The translations under genes were made by a program, and so were the position numbers. DNA of 64,000 nucleotides from Cryptomeria japonica (Eukaryota; Streptophyta; Pinopsida; Cupressales; Cupressaceae). Below are positions 22,139-34,509 of the stretch, piece by piece. Position 1 is the stretch's first letter. The number at the start of each line of letters is the position of its first letter. Below the pieces are notes generated by a model that worked only from the letters and a program-made list of their open reading frames with translations, had not been told where the DNA came from and did not search any database. The stretch is from contig NW_026728915.1 of assembly GCF_030272615.1 (NCBI RefSeq), positions 422,471-486,470 on the forward strand. The letters are read 5' to 3'.

Positions 22139-25100
22139 ATGGTTTAAACACTAGGGCCTATGAGCCACTTCGTAAATTAAACCCTAAGCGTAACAACTTT
22201 ATGTTGGATATTTTCAAAGAAATTGTGTGAAAAAAGCAAACAATTCACAAATATTTTGTAGGAAATGCACAATACCTATGAGTCAAGAAGGATAGTATAG
22301 TTTTTCCAAGATTTATTAATAGCAACAACCTTGAAGGAGGAGGATGGTTGAGTGAAGAGGAAATTTTTTAACCTATTGAGGAACAAGTTCATGACATTCT
22401 AAATGAGAGTAAAAGGGTCGGGAAGGAAATTGTCGACATTCAACATTAAGAGGAAAATGAACCAATTCGTGAACCAAGGAACAAAGGAATATTTAATCAA
22501 GCTGAGAAGGGAAAGGGAATCTCACCTGCCAAATTTCTTGGAAACAAGACTAGTCTGACTAACCCTAGCAAGGAAATGAAAGAAGATGAAGTGAACCCTT
22601 ATGAACATCTTGCTCTTGAGTGAATTGTAATTAGTTCATATGAGTAGGAAGGGTATACCCCATGGACTCCATAAAGTGAAGATATAAATCTATGTATTAT
22701 CATTCTTCAAATCAATAAATAAACGCTTCTTCTTGAGCTAGTTTGGTGTTAGCATGTATGGAGGGAGAATATTTTCTAGTCTAATGTATGGATTAAGTAT
22801 ATCATAGTGAAGATATCATAGTTGTCAAAAAATTTAGATGCTTTGTAAACCAATATTATTCTAATTTATCCTAGAATTCTAGATTAGCGTAAAGATATAA
22901 ACGCTATTTTACTACACTCTATGTCCATAGTGTATAAGGTGAGTGATATATATGTTGTGAGGTGATGAATCATTGTATGATTTTTTTTTCTCTTATTTAA
23001 ACTTATGGAGCTTGTAGGTACAGGTGAAAAAACACTGATACTATGATCTTTCCTCTCTTAGAATACCGTGGAAATGATATTCCCAAGGTGTTGTGTAGCT
23101 AATACTCCCTTACATGTGACTAACCTTAGTCACCAAGTTCATGTGATATGTATATAAGTTTGATGCTTTATATCAATTATTGATGAATTCTTTAAGTTCA
23201 TTTCGGATTGATTTAACTTCTTAACTCAATTATATTTTTCTTATCTTCATGGATAAGTCACCAATTTTGTTTACTTGTGGCTATTGTTCACACTTGACTT
23301 ATGTTTCATTATGCACATTCTATAAGTTATTGTTGAAATTGATCATTTTTCTTCTTAATCCTTGTGGTGGATAATCCAATTTTAATTATTACTCAAATTT
23401 CATAATGCATTCATTTCCTATCATGTTCATAGCGAACCTCTGATAGAATGTACAATGGAGTAGAAAGCAAAGAGTGTGTCAAGTGTAGGTGTTAGTGCTA
23501 GTTAGGACAATAATCCCTTGTATATGTATAACTCCTAGCTTTTAGTGACTTCTATATGTAGAAGAGTGCAATTATTCCTTTTTATAACTTAATGTATATG
23601 TATATATTTAATAAATTCAAATTAGATCATTAATTTTGCATTCTCTTTCTTCCTTGGCTTTATCATCAAGATCATATAATTAGAATAAAAGTGGCTCTCA
23701 ATACTAATTGTGTATGATCTTTGGCAAACCGTTACACTTTGAGTTAGTATAAGGTTTTTCCAGTAGAAGTTCAACTAATGCTATTATGATAGAAATTGAA
23801 GTATTGAGCTGGTTAGGATATTTTGGGAAGAAAAAGGAAATGGAGTATTTGGACTATTGATCATAAATTGTTATGGGTATTATAAGGTCAACTTGAGTCA
23901 ACAATTTATGGTGGAATTATGTGAGAGGGAAATGTTACCTAAGGTCAGGGAAACTATCAAAGTATATTATATGAATCATAGATTTTATAGATATATAAGA
24001 GGAATTGATGGTGATTAGGAATTTTAACAAAGGATGTACTTACCTAAAAGCGAAAATTTGACGAAATAAGTATTTCACCTTCTTTAGAATATTTGGAGGT
24101 ATTTAGTATTTCTAAAAGATTATATATAAGATATTAACGTAACTAGGAACCCTATACAATTAAATTAATGAGTAAAAACAAGTATAACATGATTTTGGTT
24201 ATTGTTGATAAATTGACAAAGGTTGCACATGTCATACCTAGAAATATTTAAGGATGGATCATTGACTCTTGTAAATAAATTTATTTGGAAATTTTTTAAT
24301 TGCATGGTGTTACAGAAATCATAATATCAGATAGGAATACGAGGATGACAGTTAGGTTTTGGAGGATATTGAATACATGTTTGGGAACTACATTTAACCT
24401 TAGTCAACATATTATCCTCAAACAGATGACCAAACAGAAAAGAGTTAATCAAGTAGTGGAGGAATCATTTTGGATGTATTAAAGAAATTAACAATAAAAT
24501 TGAGAAGAGTATTTGCCTTTGGTTGAGTTTCCATGTAACAATTATTTTCATGCATCTTTAGGAATGACACCCATTAAGGCACTCTATGATGGAAATGTCG
24601 CACAACTATTAGCTGGGTTAGGATGGAAGATAGGATCATCATTGGTCTACATATACTTAAGGAAATGTATAGGAAGATGAATTTGATCAAGGGTAGATTG
24701 AAAAAGGTAGTTGACAGACATAAAAGCTATGTTGGTAGAAACAAGACTTTCAGATAGTTTGTTGTAGGAGATAAATTATTTTTGAGGGTTAGGCCTCATA
24801 AGTGATCTAACTCATTTGGGAAATCATAAAAGTTGGTACCAAGATACATGGGACCCTTAGATGTACTTGAATTTATAAATCTAGTTGCTTATAGGTATAG
24901 GATCCACAAGTGGTGCTAGTGGAGCCCATCTGAATACTAGACCAGTGTAGTGTTAAGCTACATAGCATTGATTTCATTCAGTATAAGGTCCAGTGGGACC
25001 AATATTCTGAGGATAGTGCTACATGGGAGGATGCTGAGATGATGACTGCCATTTTCCTCTTTTACTTCATAGAGTAGTATGTGATTATTGCATGAGATAC

Positions 25101-25279
25101 TTTGATACTCTGGTTGGATTCACATGTTGTGAACTTGGATAGGATGGATGCTACTATTACTGTTTATGTTTGATTTGAGACTACAATGTATGATTATTCT
25201 TTTATGAAGTTGAAATAATATCTTCTTATTGAAAGAATAATAAGACATTGGGACGAGGTATCTTCCAATTGGGGAAGCA
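22139..25279 (+). mobile_element. Gypsy internal domain copy B (no CACTA insertion)
   Basis: Colinear with copy A but uninterrupted at about 22612, so it provides the empty site for the CACTA element. The first 500 bp hold fragments of an acidic, Lys/Glu-rich reading frame (EEENEPIxEL, NKTSLTNPSKEMKE) that may be gag. Copy B has about 100 bp near 22350-22450 that copy A lacks, whereas copy A has a TA-rich stretch near 16580-16655 missing here. No reverse transcriptase or protease motif was seen in either. Confidence 0.7.
24190..25060 (+). pseudogene. Gypsy integrase remnant, internal copy B
   Basis: Same order of motifs as in copy A: LVIVDKLTKVAHVIP, then GVTEIIISDRNTRMTVRFWR (near 24307), TKQKRVNQVVEESFWMY ending in a stop at 24480, then FHASLGMTPIKALYDGN and, near 24985, YKVQWDQYSEDSATWEDAEM. 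Like copy A it has lysine where the third catalytic acidic residue is expected, which indicates the change predates the tandem duplication. The C-terminal stretch is closer than copy A to a chromodomain-like tail. Confidence 0.75.
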
Positions 25280-27220
25280 TGCCACGAACCATCTTTATCT
25301 ATAATTGATTAATTTGGAAATAATGTTTATTTTCCGCTTATGAAATGAAATTGAAATAGAAATAAAATTTGAAATGAAATTAGGTGATAATGAAAAGGAA
25401 ATTCGAATTCAATTAAATGATTTACATTATTTTCTATAATATGTAAATGCAAATGAATGATTAGTATTATTTTTATTGGGGATTGTCATTGCTAATCAGT
25501 AATTGAGTGCAAGTAAATGCAAGAACAGGTGAACATGGATGAAGGTGAGAACAAGGTTCAAGTAGAGTTGTTTTAGCTCATGGAGTCTAGTAGAATAGAT
25601 GGAATCTAGAACACCACTTTAGATTATATATGTGTATCTATTGCATGATTTATTTTTATGATTGAATCAAATCCGAATTTGCATAAGTGATTGTGAAATC
25701 ATGTCTTATTTCAAAATAAGACTTATTTTTAAATAATAGACTTAATATGAATATTCATCGTAGATTTATACGTTCCTTTTAGATATGTGTAATTGGATGA
25801 AATATTGTACTTATGTGTTCACTTTTGTACTTTGATAATAGTATATATATGCAACTATATATATGTGTATGAGTTTGAATATTGATTAGAATATATACAT
25901 GTATATATGTATATAATTATGATATATATGTAATTATCATGAAATTGAATTACTTTACTTCATGTATTTTGTTTTTATATCTATATATACATATACATAT
26001 ACATAATCATTTGATATTATCTATATATATTATATATATTATTATGGAAGACTTTTTAATTAGCATGTTATTAAAAACAAAGCATATCACATAGTGCAAA
26101 GGGGAGTTGATGAGTAGTATCTACTTTGGATTATAACAAACATATTGTGTTATTTTGAATAAGGACTATGCATTGTATCAAACTCATTGAGGTTGAGTGG
26201 GACATAGACTATGTATCATTAGTAGTCTGCACTATGTGATAAAATTCACTGGCCATTGTCCATGCAAACTATTCAACATGCCAATGGTTATTTATGGGTG
26301 CCAAGGTAAAACATTGATGGCAGTGTGGTGTAAGCCCGAAACGAGGAGATAACATAACATGCGACTAGCATAAATATGGATTGTTGATTGGTAAAAAAAA
26401 GTAACAATTGACATAGCCAAAAAGAAAACAAAAGAAATACATGAAGATAAGAAGGAAGGAAGAGAAGAAGAAAATGGATGCAATCAGGGAATTTCAATAG
26501 AAGAATTGGTGAAAACATACTGACAATCTTCTGATATTCGGTTTTGAATTCATGGGTAGGATTTCTTTTGAATAGTATTTTCTTGAGGACTTTTTAAAAA
26601 ACAAAGTTAAATTTCTTTTGGATATTAAATTGAATGAGGTTTAGTTGTAGGAAAATTAGAATCAAAAGTCTTTAAATTCAGTGTATGAATTCATTTTGAT
26701 TGGTCTCTCTTTGATGAAGTTTTGAAAATTGAATCATTGTTGTATCTATAACATACATTTTAGATCTTAAAGTATTTATATATCTGATGTACGCTAGGGA
26801 TAAAAGCAACATACATTACATATGTATACACGTGAATTCAATGAAAGCAATAGTTTTTCAATATAAACTTGGGTAAAACTCTTTAGATCTTGTAACAAAG
26901 ACCATTGTAGAAGAGTAAACTTGATTTGAAAACAATTCAAAGATCAGAGAATAAAACTGAAAATCTGAAATAGTTGATGTTATTTGAAACATGTGGAATT
27001 AATGACTATTGTTAATTTTTATTCTTACCATAGGGAAATCAGGAAATGTAGAAGATGATATCGTAGGAAGGAATTAGAGTCTTAAGTTTTAGATTTTTGA
27101 TTATGTGAATTGCATCGATTGGCATCAAAATATAAAACTTGAGGAATATTATATATATACATAAATGTATTAAGGAAATATTATCTCTAAATTTATTGAT
27201 AAATATAAGTGTAAATCTTA
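25280..27220 (+). repeat. LTR 3 of the gypsy array (3'-truncated)
   Basis: Starts TGCCACGAACC after the purine-rich stretch ttggggaagca. It follows LTR 2 to 27220 (..gtaaatctta) and then stops, about 1 kb short of its end, where the plus-strand LINE begins. The rest of the LTR is not found after the LINE, so this is a deletion or a junction rather than a simple insertion. Confidence 0.8.
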
Positions 27221-27479
27221 ATCAATCTTTCATTTACATAAAATGATGCAGGAGCGGGAGATTGGAGAAGCGCTGCATTTGAATTTAGAGCAGGGTGGGA
27301 AACCCTACAATAGATAGACAAACCAGGGGAAGAATGGAAAGGACGATTCCCAGGACTACCCAAATTCCTCCGAGCTGAATAGAAAGGACCCGATTTATGG
27401 GGACCCACAAGAAGGCCACAAGCCTATCGATCCTTAAGGAGAAAATGGAGAATCAAATCCTGGATACATTCCTAGGTAG

Positions 27480-28770
27480 GAGCCTATTCGAAGGGACCAA
27501 AGTCGGTCTTCGACTTCTCTATTCACTGTCAAACCGAGTGGAAAGTCCTCGCTCCCTCTAGTTTGTAATATCTCAGACCCTAAAAAAGGTAGATTTGCTA
27601 TTGAAATTCTAGACCCTATTATTGAGCATAATATTAACCTTATGGCAATCACACTGGTTGGAAAAATTCTTGGGCCCAAGGCAAAATATTGATATTGTGA
27701 GGGAATTTGCTAAACGCAAATGAGCACTTAAAGGTCAAGTAGAGATCACTGATATGTCCAAAAGGGCATTATCTTTGGATTTCTCTTGTGAGGAAGACAT
27801 GTCAAGAGTGCTCCGTGATGGCCCTTGGCTGATCGGTAAATCAATGCTAGCCTTGCAAAAATGGCCACCTAAGATGGACCTAAATGAATCCTATTTTGTT
27901 CAGGCTCCAGTGTGGGTTACACTATTGGGCCTTCTCTTAGATTTCTGGGTGGAAGATGTTTTTAAAGGAATAGCTAGTTATTTCAGTGAACTCCTCTCTA
28001 TGGATCCTATCACAATGGATGATGAAGACTTACTTTTTCCAGGATTTGTGTGGGAGTTATGCAAGGAACATATATGCCCCTATCCATTGAGATTAACCCT
28101 AGATTGGGAAAATCGAACCAACTACTAGAATACTAAAGTGTCCCTTTTTTCTTGTTTTAATTGCAAAAAATTAAGACATATAGAAAGGAAATGCCCTCTT
28201 CAGGTTGTCAAAGAGAAAGAAAAGAAATAAAAATCAATGCAATGGAAAGAAAAAAACCTTGTTAAGAAACCTGAGGGATCTAAAAAAAAGAAAAGGATCT
28301 AAGAGGCCTAGAGTGTCATCATCCCTAACACAGTATAACAACAAGAAAATGTTAATGTGGAAAACCCAAAAATACGTTTGCTTGAAGAAAGTAAAAAGGA
28401 TCAATCAGGCAAAGACAATAGAGAACAACAAGATACCAATCAGGAGGATCAAAGAAGTGATAACCTGGAAGAAGGAGAAATACAGGTGGTGTTACAGGAC
28501 AATGAGGAAGTAGATTCAAATCACATTATAGATAACACCACCAGAGATGGCCTTAGTAGCAGCTATGAAGAAGCCCAAAAGTATTTGATCCTTGGAGGAG
28601 TCTCGCTGTTGAGATCACAACAATCTGTGGAGATGGTGAAATCCACCTTCCAACAATCACCAATGACCTCACTACTTAATACAAAGTGGGTTGAGGTTGA
28701 AGATGTTGACCAAAAGATAACCACCCAGAATATTCAAGAGGAAGATTTCCATACATATGATGTAGTGTAG
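27480..28770 (+). pseudogene. LINE ORF1: DUF4283-like RNA-binding protein with CCHC knuckle
   Basis: The translation includes GRFAIEILDPIIEHNINLMA (27583), after a 1-nt shift NIDIVREFAKRK, then LKGQVEITDMSKRALSLDFS, MSRVLRDGPWLIGKSMLALQ, PVWVTLLGLLLDFWVEDVF and finally CFNCKKLRHIERKC at about 28155. The DGPW and WVxLxGLLL motifs are those of DUF4283, the ORF1 domain of plant LINEs, and the last is a CX2CX4HX4C zinc knuckle with all four ligands intact. A Lys/Glu-rich tail continues to 28770. ORF1 proteins coat LINE RNA. Damage: one frameshift near 27686, TGA at the usual Trp of KRKW, and a TAG after the DUF4283 part. Confidence 0.8.
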
Positions 28771-28974
28771 TGAAAGAGGGGGTAAAAAAGGGCCTAAATC
28801 TACCCCTCAGGCTAATTCAGTAAAGACAAGAAACTAGACCAAAGATGACACAAGTTTTAACCCCTCTCCTCCTAGAAGGAAAAAAACAAGCCAAATCAGA
28901 GATCAAGAGGCAAACAAGAATATAGCGGATGACACTCAATTCACCATCCATGAGGTATGTTCCCTAGTTAGAAA

Positions 28975-29910
28975 ATGAAAATTATTTCAATGAATATTTG
29001 TGGATTGAATAGTCCACATAAATAGGATGTTCTTAGAAATTTAGTCAAAGAACATAAACCGGTCATTGTTATTATCTAAGAAACTAAAATGACTAAAGAG
29101 AAAGTAGAAAAGATTAATATTTTTAAGGATGGTAAAGTTTTTGGTGGGAGCTCTGATGGTTCTTTGGGGGGCATTGCCATTTTTTGGAACCTTAGGTGTG
29201 TTTCTAGGGAATGAGTCAAGCAGGATAGAAATCTGGCTTTTATCAGGTTTCATCACATTGGGGATGACACCTCTTTACTACTTACCAATATTTATGATTG
29301 TAATAATAGACCTGGTAGAAGTAAATTTTGGAAGAAGCTGGAAGCTATTCAGGCTCTTTACAAGGAGGATATGTGGATTGTTATGCGGGATTTCAACACT
29401 CCTATCTATGACAATGAGAAATTGGGAGGTGTTCCTTCATAGCTAGAAAGTAGAATGGATCTTTTGAACATTATCAACAACCAAGGTCTGCATGATATTG
29501 ATCTTCAAGGAGCTAATTTTACCTAGACGAATAGGAGGACGAGGGGAAATATCATTCAAGTTAGACTTGACATGACCCTTATTTCTAATGAATGGTTTAA
29601 CCATTATCAGTGCTCCCTCTCTGCAATCTCTAGGATTGGTTCTGACCACTTCCCTATAATTTTTGTTATTAATAATACAATTATTATAAAAAATTTCTTA
29701 TTAAGATTTGAAAGGATGTGGATGGACCACCGTAACCTTGCGAAGGTCATTGAGATGTGGTGGTCTATTGATCTAAAAGTTACTACTATGTATAGAATGG
29801 CTAAAAAATCAAGGAATGTGAAAGACAATATTAAAAAATGGAACAAGGAGGTTTTCAGAGATCTGTTTTCTACCAAGACCAAAACCCAACTAGAACTCAA
29901 GAAAATGTAG
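28975..29910 (+). pseudogene. LINE ORF2 endonuclease (EEP/APE-like) remnant
   Basis: Begins MKIISMNICGLNSPHK, the plant LINE endonuclease start, followed by ETKMTKEKVEK (catalytic Glu of the QETK motif; the Gln codon is TAA here), GGIAIFWNLRC, VMRDFNTP (GDFN motif, first residue changed), LESRMDLLNIINNQGLHDID, and SRIGSDHFPI near 29633 with the catalytic SDH. This enzyme nicks target DNA to prime reverse transcription. Stops at the usual Gln or Trp positions (PHK-stop, II-stop-ETK, FT-stop-TNRR) make it non-functional, yet the frame holds for long stretches. Confidence 0.85.
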
Positions 29911-30289
29911 GATAAAATCCAAATCAGTGGATTCAATGAAGTATCAATTAGGGAGGAAAATGAAGTGCTTGTGAAGTACCACATGATTATTAGAAGAGAA
30001 GAAGAATTATAGAAAAAGGGTCTAGATCTCTATGGCTTAAAGCTAGGGACAAAAACACTAGATTCTTCGACATGACCACAATGAAACACAAGGCTTCTAA
30101 TAGAATCTCTAAGCTGAGAATTAGGGGAAGTGAAATAAGGAAGGATGATGAGATCAGGAAAGAAACCAAGAACTTTTTTACCTCACTTCTATAGGCGGAT
30201 TTTGGTCTAGATGGTAACTCCCATAGTGCCCTCCTTGAGAACATTCCTTCAACTATTAATGAGGATCAGAACAAGACCTTAGTGGCCAT

Positions 30290-31630
30290 CCCTTTTGAGG
30301 AGGAAGTTAAAAAAGTGGTTTTTTCTTTTGATGGTAATAAACACTGAGGCTTGGATGGATTTTTGTTCTTCTTCTTTCAAAGCTTTTGGGACATCCTCAA
30401 ATTTGATGTAGTTAAAGGTGTGCAGGAGTTTTGGGGGGCTAGAATGATCTTAAAGGAAATCAATGCTACTTTCTTGGTTTTGATCCCCAAATGCTCGGGG
30501 GCTGACTCTATGGATAAGTTCTGACCAATAAGCTTATGCAACTCATTCTATAAAATCATCTCTAAGGTGGTGACAAATAGACTACTAAGGATTATTCCTT
30601 TGATCATTTCTCCCCAACATAGTGGATTTATTCCCAACAGATAAATCATTGACTCTATCATTTCTATTCATGAAAACATTCACTCACTGGTGGATTCAAA
30701 AAAGAAAGGATTTCTTATGAAGTTGGATCTATCAAAAGCCTATGACTGTGTGGACTAGAGTTTCTTGGGTAAGGTGCTTGGTGCTTTTGGTTTTCGAGCT
30801 AGGTTTATTCAGCTGATTGATCAACTTATCTCAACCCCTTCTTTTTCTATTATTGTCAATGGGGTGCCTTCCCGCTTCTTCAAAAATTCTAGGGGCATCA
30901 AGAAGGGGGATCCCATATCCCCTATTCTCTTCATCATCTTGGCTGAATGTCTAGGTAGATTTATTAGCAAATCTATTTCTCTGGGGCTTCTTTGTGGTAT
31001 ATCACCCTCTTCTAGTTTTAGATCCTGCACCCATTAGCAATTTGTTGATGATACCATTTTAGTGAGAACATCTACTATCAAAGAAGTGTCCAATCTGAAG
31101 AACCTTCTCAACACTCATAGTTTGGCCTCAGGTCAAACCATCAATTGGGAGAAAAGATTTGTTTTCTTCTTCACCACCCCAGAGGATAGACAAAAGAGGA
31201 TGACCCGGATCATTGGATGCCAAATTGGTAAGCCTCATGCTATCTACCTTGTTCTCCCTTTGGGTTTGAAACCTTTGAAGCTATTTTGGAATAGTCTTGT
31301 GGATAGATTCAGTAGAAAGTTGGCTGGTTGGAAAGGTACCCTTCTTAGTCAAGATGAAAAAGTCCAGCTTTTAAAATCTTCAATCCAGGGTGTTCCGGTG
31401 TATGCTTTAAGCCTCATCAAAATCCCTAGTAGATTTAATGAAGTTATTGAGAAAATTCAGAAAGACTTTCTTTGGTCTGGGGTTGAGGAGAAGAAGAGGA
31501 TGGCTCTCATAACATGGGATAATGTGTGTAAACCCAAAAAGAAGGGGGGTCTAGGCTTAAGGAATATCAGAACCTTGAACAAAAATTTTCTTGCCAAACA
31601 AATTTGTAGAACTTATCAGGGAAAAGGATA
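30290..31630 (+). pseudogene. LINE ORF2 reverse transcriptase remnant
   Basis: In order: EEEVKKVVFSFDGNKH (30297), ATFLVLIPKC, PISLCNSFYKIISKVVTNRL, SPQHSGFIPNR, FLMKLDLSKAYDCVD (metal-binding Asp of the first catalytic motif), RGIKKGDPISPILFIILAEC and QFVDDTILV at about 31036, where the two catalytic aspartates remain. 31062-31631 continues uninterrupted through thumb sequence LAGWKGTLLSQDEKVQLLKS and GGLGLRNIRTLNKNFLAKQI. Stops: after VD (usual Trp), after PNR (usual Gln), and immediately before QFVDDT (usual Gln). The polymerase copies LINE RNA at the nicked target. Confidence 0.88.
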
Positions 31631-31699
31631 ATGGAATGATATCTAGACGCTAAGTACTTATGGGAGGTTCCCACCATAGAAGATTTCATGGTCTCTGAT

Positions 31700-32560
31700 C
31701 AAATACCAACCGACTCTTTCATTTGGAATAGTTTAATCTAGGCTAAAGGTATTGCTAGTCTTGGCAATGTCTGGGCCATAGGTGATGGCAGGAAAGTGGA
31801 ATTTTGGGATGATGCTTGGATTGGTGGAGACCCTCTTAGTAAGAATGCCTCTTAGATAATCATCCAAAATTGTAAGGAAAACATCGGTGCTAAAGTGGCT
31901 GATTACTGGAAAGATCAAAAGTGGGTGGACCTCAGTTCTATTGATCTCAAACTCAAGAAAGTAAACTTAATGATCAACCATATTATCTTAAATACCAGAA
32001 GGGAAGACCACATGGTGTGGAGAGGGACATCTTCTGGGACTTATTCAGTCTCTTCTATTGTCCTTTTATTGGCTCAATCCCAAGACCCTACTCCTTGCTG
32101 GGCTAAGGCTTGGTATCCAGGTTTGATTCCTAAAATCAATATCTTTTTGTGGATCCTTTAGCAAAATAAGATTCTAACTACTAATAATTTGAGAAAGAGG
32201 GGCTTTTGTATCCCAAATAGATGTTATCTTTGTCTTAATAATGAGGAATATATGAACCACATATTTATACACTGTCCCTTTATTAATCCTATTTGGGGAA
32301 TTTTTTTTTAAATGTGGGGGTTGAATTGGGTCTTCCTTGAGGAGATTCAGGATTGTTTCAAAAGCTGGTATTTTTCTACCAATAACATCACCATAAGAAA
32401 CCTTTGCAAGTTTTTTGTTTCCCATATCCTTTGGGGGATATGGAAAGAGAGGAATAAAAGAATATTTAGGAATGATGTTAACACCTCTGATTTCTCACAA
32501 TGCGATCAAGAAAATAATGCAGAGAAGAAGAGAAAATCAATTTTGCAATCTCAATAGTGA
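31700..32560 (+). pseudogene. LINE ORF2 zf-RVT region, joined to the MASA-type ORF
   Basis: 31870-32560 gives HMVWRGTSSGTYSVSSIV, WAKAWYPGLIPKINIFLWIL, NLRKRGFCIPNRCYLCLNNE, HIFIHCPFINPIWG and HILWGIWKERNKRIFRND, the zf-RVT zinc-binding region and its downstream part. The whole of this stretch is repeated at 60552-61230. Usually an RNase H domain comes next in plant LINEs that carry one; here none is seen and the sequence changes to the MASA-type ORF within about 100 bp. Confidence 0.85.
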
Positions 32561-33304
32561 TTTAAGGGATCCTAAAGAGAATTTCAACGCCCAATTGCGA
32601 ATCAAGGTATTTATCTATTTTAGACTATCTTTTTCCACAAACCCTAAGTTCAAAATGGCTTCAGCTTTTGGTATTGCTAACCCATTGGTTGTTGAAATTA
32701 AGGATAGAGCCAGACCTATTTTCAAGGAACACCCTTTCAAGTCTATTGAAGACGATCTGGAAGGTGCATTCTCTTTGGTACCCCACGAAGTCCTTCATAA
32801 TGAGGGTATTAGGGCATACATCCATTTTGATCTTGAGAAACCTGATAATGCTGACATATTGAACTTGTATAACAAACATTTTGCCAACACTTTGGGGATC
32901 CTCAAACCAGAGTATAAGGTTCTTCAAGACAAGGGTTTTTCGTAGTTCATCCATTTTCTATTATTCGATGAAGCAGAATGGATCTGATATATTCTTAGTT
33001 GAGTTCATGATTAGTTCATATGGCTTGATAGACCTCACAAAATTACCAAACAGGTAATTTGAGCTATGATATGTGTCAATGAAACTGGTGAAGTAACTGG
33101 TCTGAGGAAAGTATCAAATAAGACAGTGATAGCCATTACTGGTTCCATTTTCGACAATAGAGAGATGACCAAAAATGACATTCTAGAGCATGATGTGAAT
33201 TTCGCATCAAAGGTGGTCGGATACAAATTTTACCAGTCTAGTAGACACAACTATGTCTCCATAATTATCATATAATATGTATCTCAGATGTCGAAGAATG
33301 ACAT

Positions 33305-33309
33305 GAGGT
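33305..33309 (+). other. Target-site duplication, left (GAGGT)
   Basis: GAGGT directly precedes the 5' LTR and recurs at 41210-41214 directly after the 3' LTR. The second copy of the locus at about 62510-62535 reads acatgaggtatgatcttt without insertion, confirming the empty site. Confidence 0.93.
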
Positions 33310-34493
33310 TATTACTATTTACTAAGTTGTCATTAGTTTTATGTCCAAAGTCATTCTATATACTCTAGTTGGTTATTACTACCAAAATATTAAGTCGGTA
33401 AGCACAGAGTAGTTGGTTATAGAAGAAAGGAGTCACAAAGTTTAGTATACACTGAGTTGTCTACCAAGTAATGTTCTATGACTACCGAGCAGCAAAGATG
33501 GTATACCGAGTTGATACACACCGAGTAAAATGTGTTACTAGATTCATTGAACCTAGACACATATGGGAAACATGTTACAAAGATCGAGGAACAAGGAACC
33601 ATTAACACATTGGAAATTGCACTTAAGATTTTGTATAATTTTGAGGACATATGTCCAATGAAATAATTTTGTTTGGTTATTCATTTGATGAATCATGTTT
33701 GTAAGATCGAAGCATGAACAAGATCACTGTTACAAGAGATCTATTTATACAGCATGAATTGAGGATCAAACATTTGTTTGAAGCAAGACATATGTGAAAA
33801 GAAAAATCATGAGAAAGCACTAAGTGTTATGATTGTTATGATTAACAGAGATACACAGAGGTCACTGAGAAGGATTTTAGAGAACAGTCAAGGAACAAAG
33901 TAAACAGAAGGGTTCACCGAGTAAATTTATGGGTTATCGAGGTATGCTATAAGCAAGGTAATCTCATTTTGAGCACATAGAATCTGCTTTAACATTTCAG
34001 ATGTGAAGTTGTACATATTTTGTAAGATTTTGATTGTAAGATTTTGAGTTGTAAGAGAAACCTTTAACAGGGTAAAAGACTCTAACAAAGTTTATAAATT
34101 GTAAAGCCTTTAACCAAATGCAACATTTTAGAATAAGTATTGTAAAATCCTTTAGCAAGGTAGATCTAAAGATCTTGATGCTCCTTATAGGGTAAGCTAT
34201 CATAAATAGCTAAACATGTAGCTATAACTGAGAAACCTTTATTATTGCAGTAGTGAAGTTGTGGGTGTCATCCCCACCATAGTTTTTCTCTCTAACCAAG
34301 AGTTTCTGCGTAACCAAAATATATGTGTTATGTAGTGAATCATGTATGATTGTTATCTATTTTTTTTAGCATTATATTATGTTACAGTAGTTTTTGGTTT
34401 ATGCCTAACAGTAAAGTTATTGTTGAAGAAAAGATTTGAAGTACTGATTCACCCCTCCCCTCTTAGTACATTAGCTTTCCATATTGGGCCTAA
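33310..34493 (+). repeat. 5' LTR of the pol-less element
   Basis: Matches 40026-41209 over its whole length. The first dinucleotide is TA instead of TG and the end reads CCTAA rather than CCTAACA, both decay changes. Short CCGAGT/ACCGAG motifs recur through both LTR and internal region. Confidence 0.93.
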
Positions 34494-34497
34494 GAAT

Positions 34498-34509
34498 TGG
34501 TAATAGAGC
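34498..34509 (+). promoter_or_regulatory. Primer-binding site (tRNA-iMet, mutated)
   Basis: TGGTAATAGAGC differs from the expected TGGTATCAGAGC at two positions and stands just after the 5' LTR. Confidence 0.8.

Larger units (their letters stand above)
10095..27220 (+). mobile_element. Head-to-tail Ty3/gypsy array: LTR-internal-LTR-internal-LTR
   Basis: Three long direct repeats (10095-12692, 19111-22123, 25280-27220) alternate with two copies of a short internal domain (12693-19110 and 22124-25279). The boundary after LTR copies 1 and 2 is marked by the tRNA-iMet primer-binding site TGGTATCAGAGC (12696 and 22127). The boundary before copies 2 and 3 is marked by a purine tract then TGTCACGAACC (19111) or TGCCACGAACC (25280). 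The complete LTR is 3,013 bp and the internal domain about 3,150 bp once the CACTA insertion is removed. Outer LTRs are truncated at opposite ends. In a stretch of about 150 bp LTR 1 and 2 differ at about a dozen positions. Such arrays arise by unequal recombination between LTRs or by tandem insertion. Confidence 0.85.
27221..32580 (+). mobile_element. Near full-length plant LINE (ORF1 + ORF2), decayed
   Basis: The plus strand carries, in order, an ORF1 with DUF4283-like domain and CCHC knuckle (27480-28770), then ORF2 with endonuclease (28975-29900), reverse transcriptase (30290-31630) and zf-RVT (31700-32500). No RNase H follows; instead sequence passes into the MASA-type ORF at about 32510-32580. 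Nearly all domains are present, so the copy was once close to complete. In-frame stops mostly replace expected Trp or Gln codons. Confidence 0.85.
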
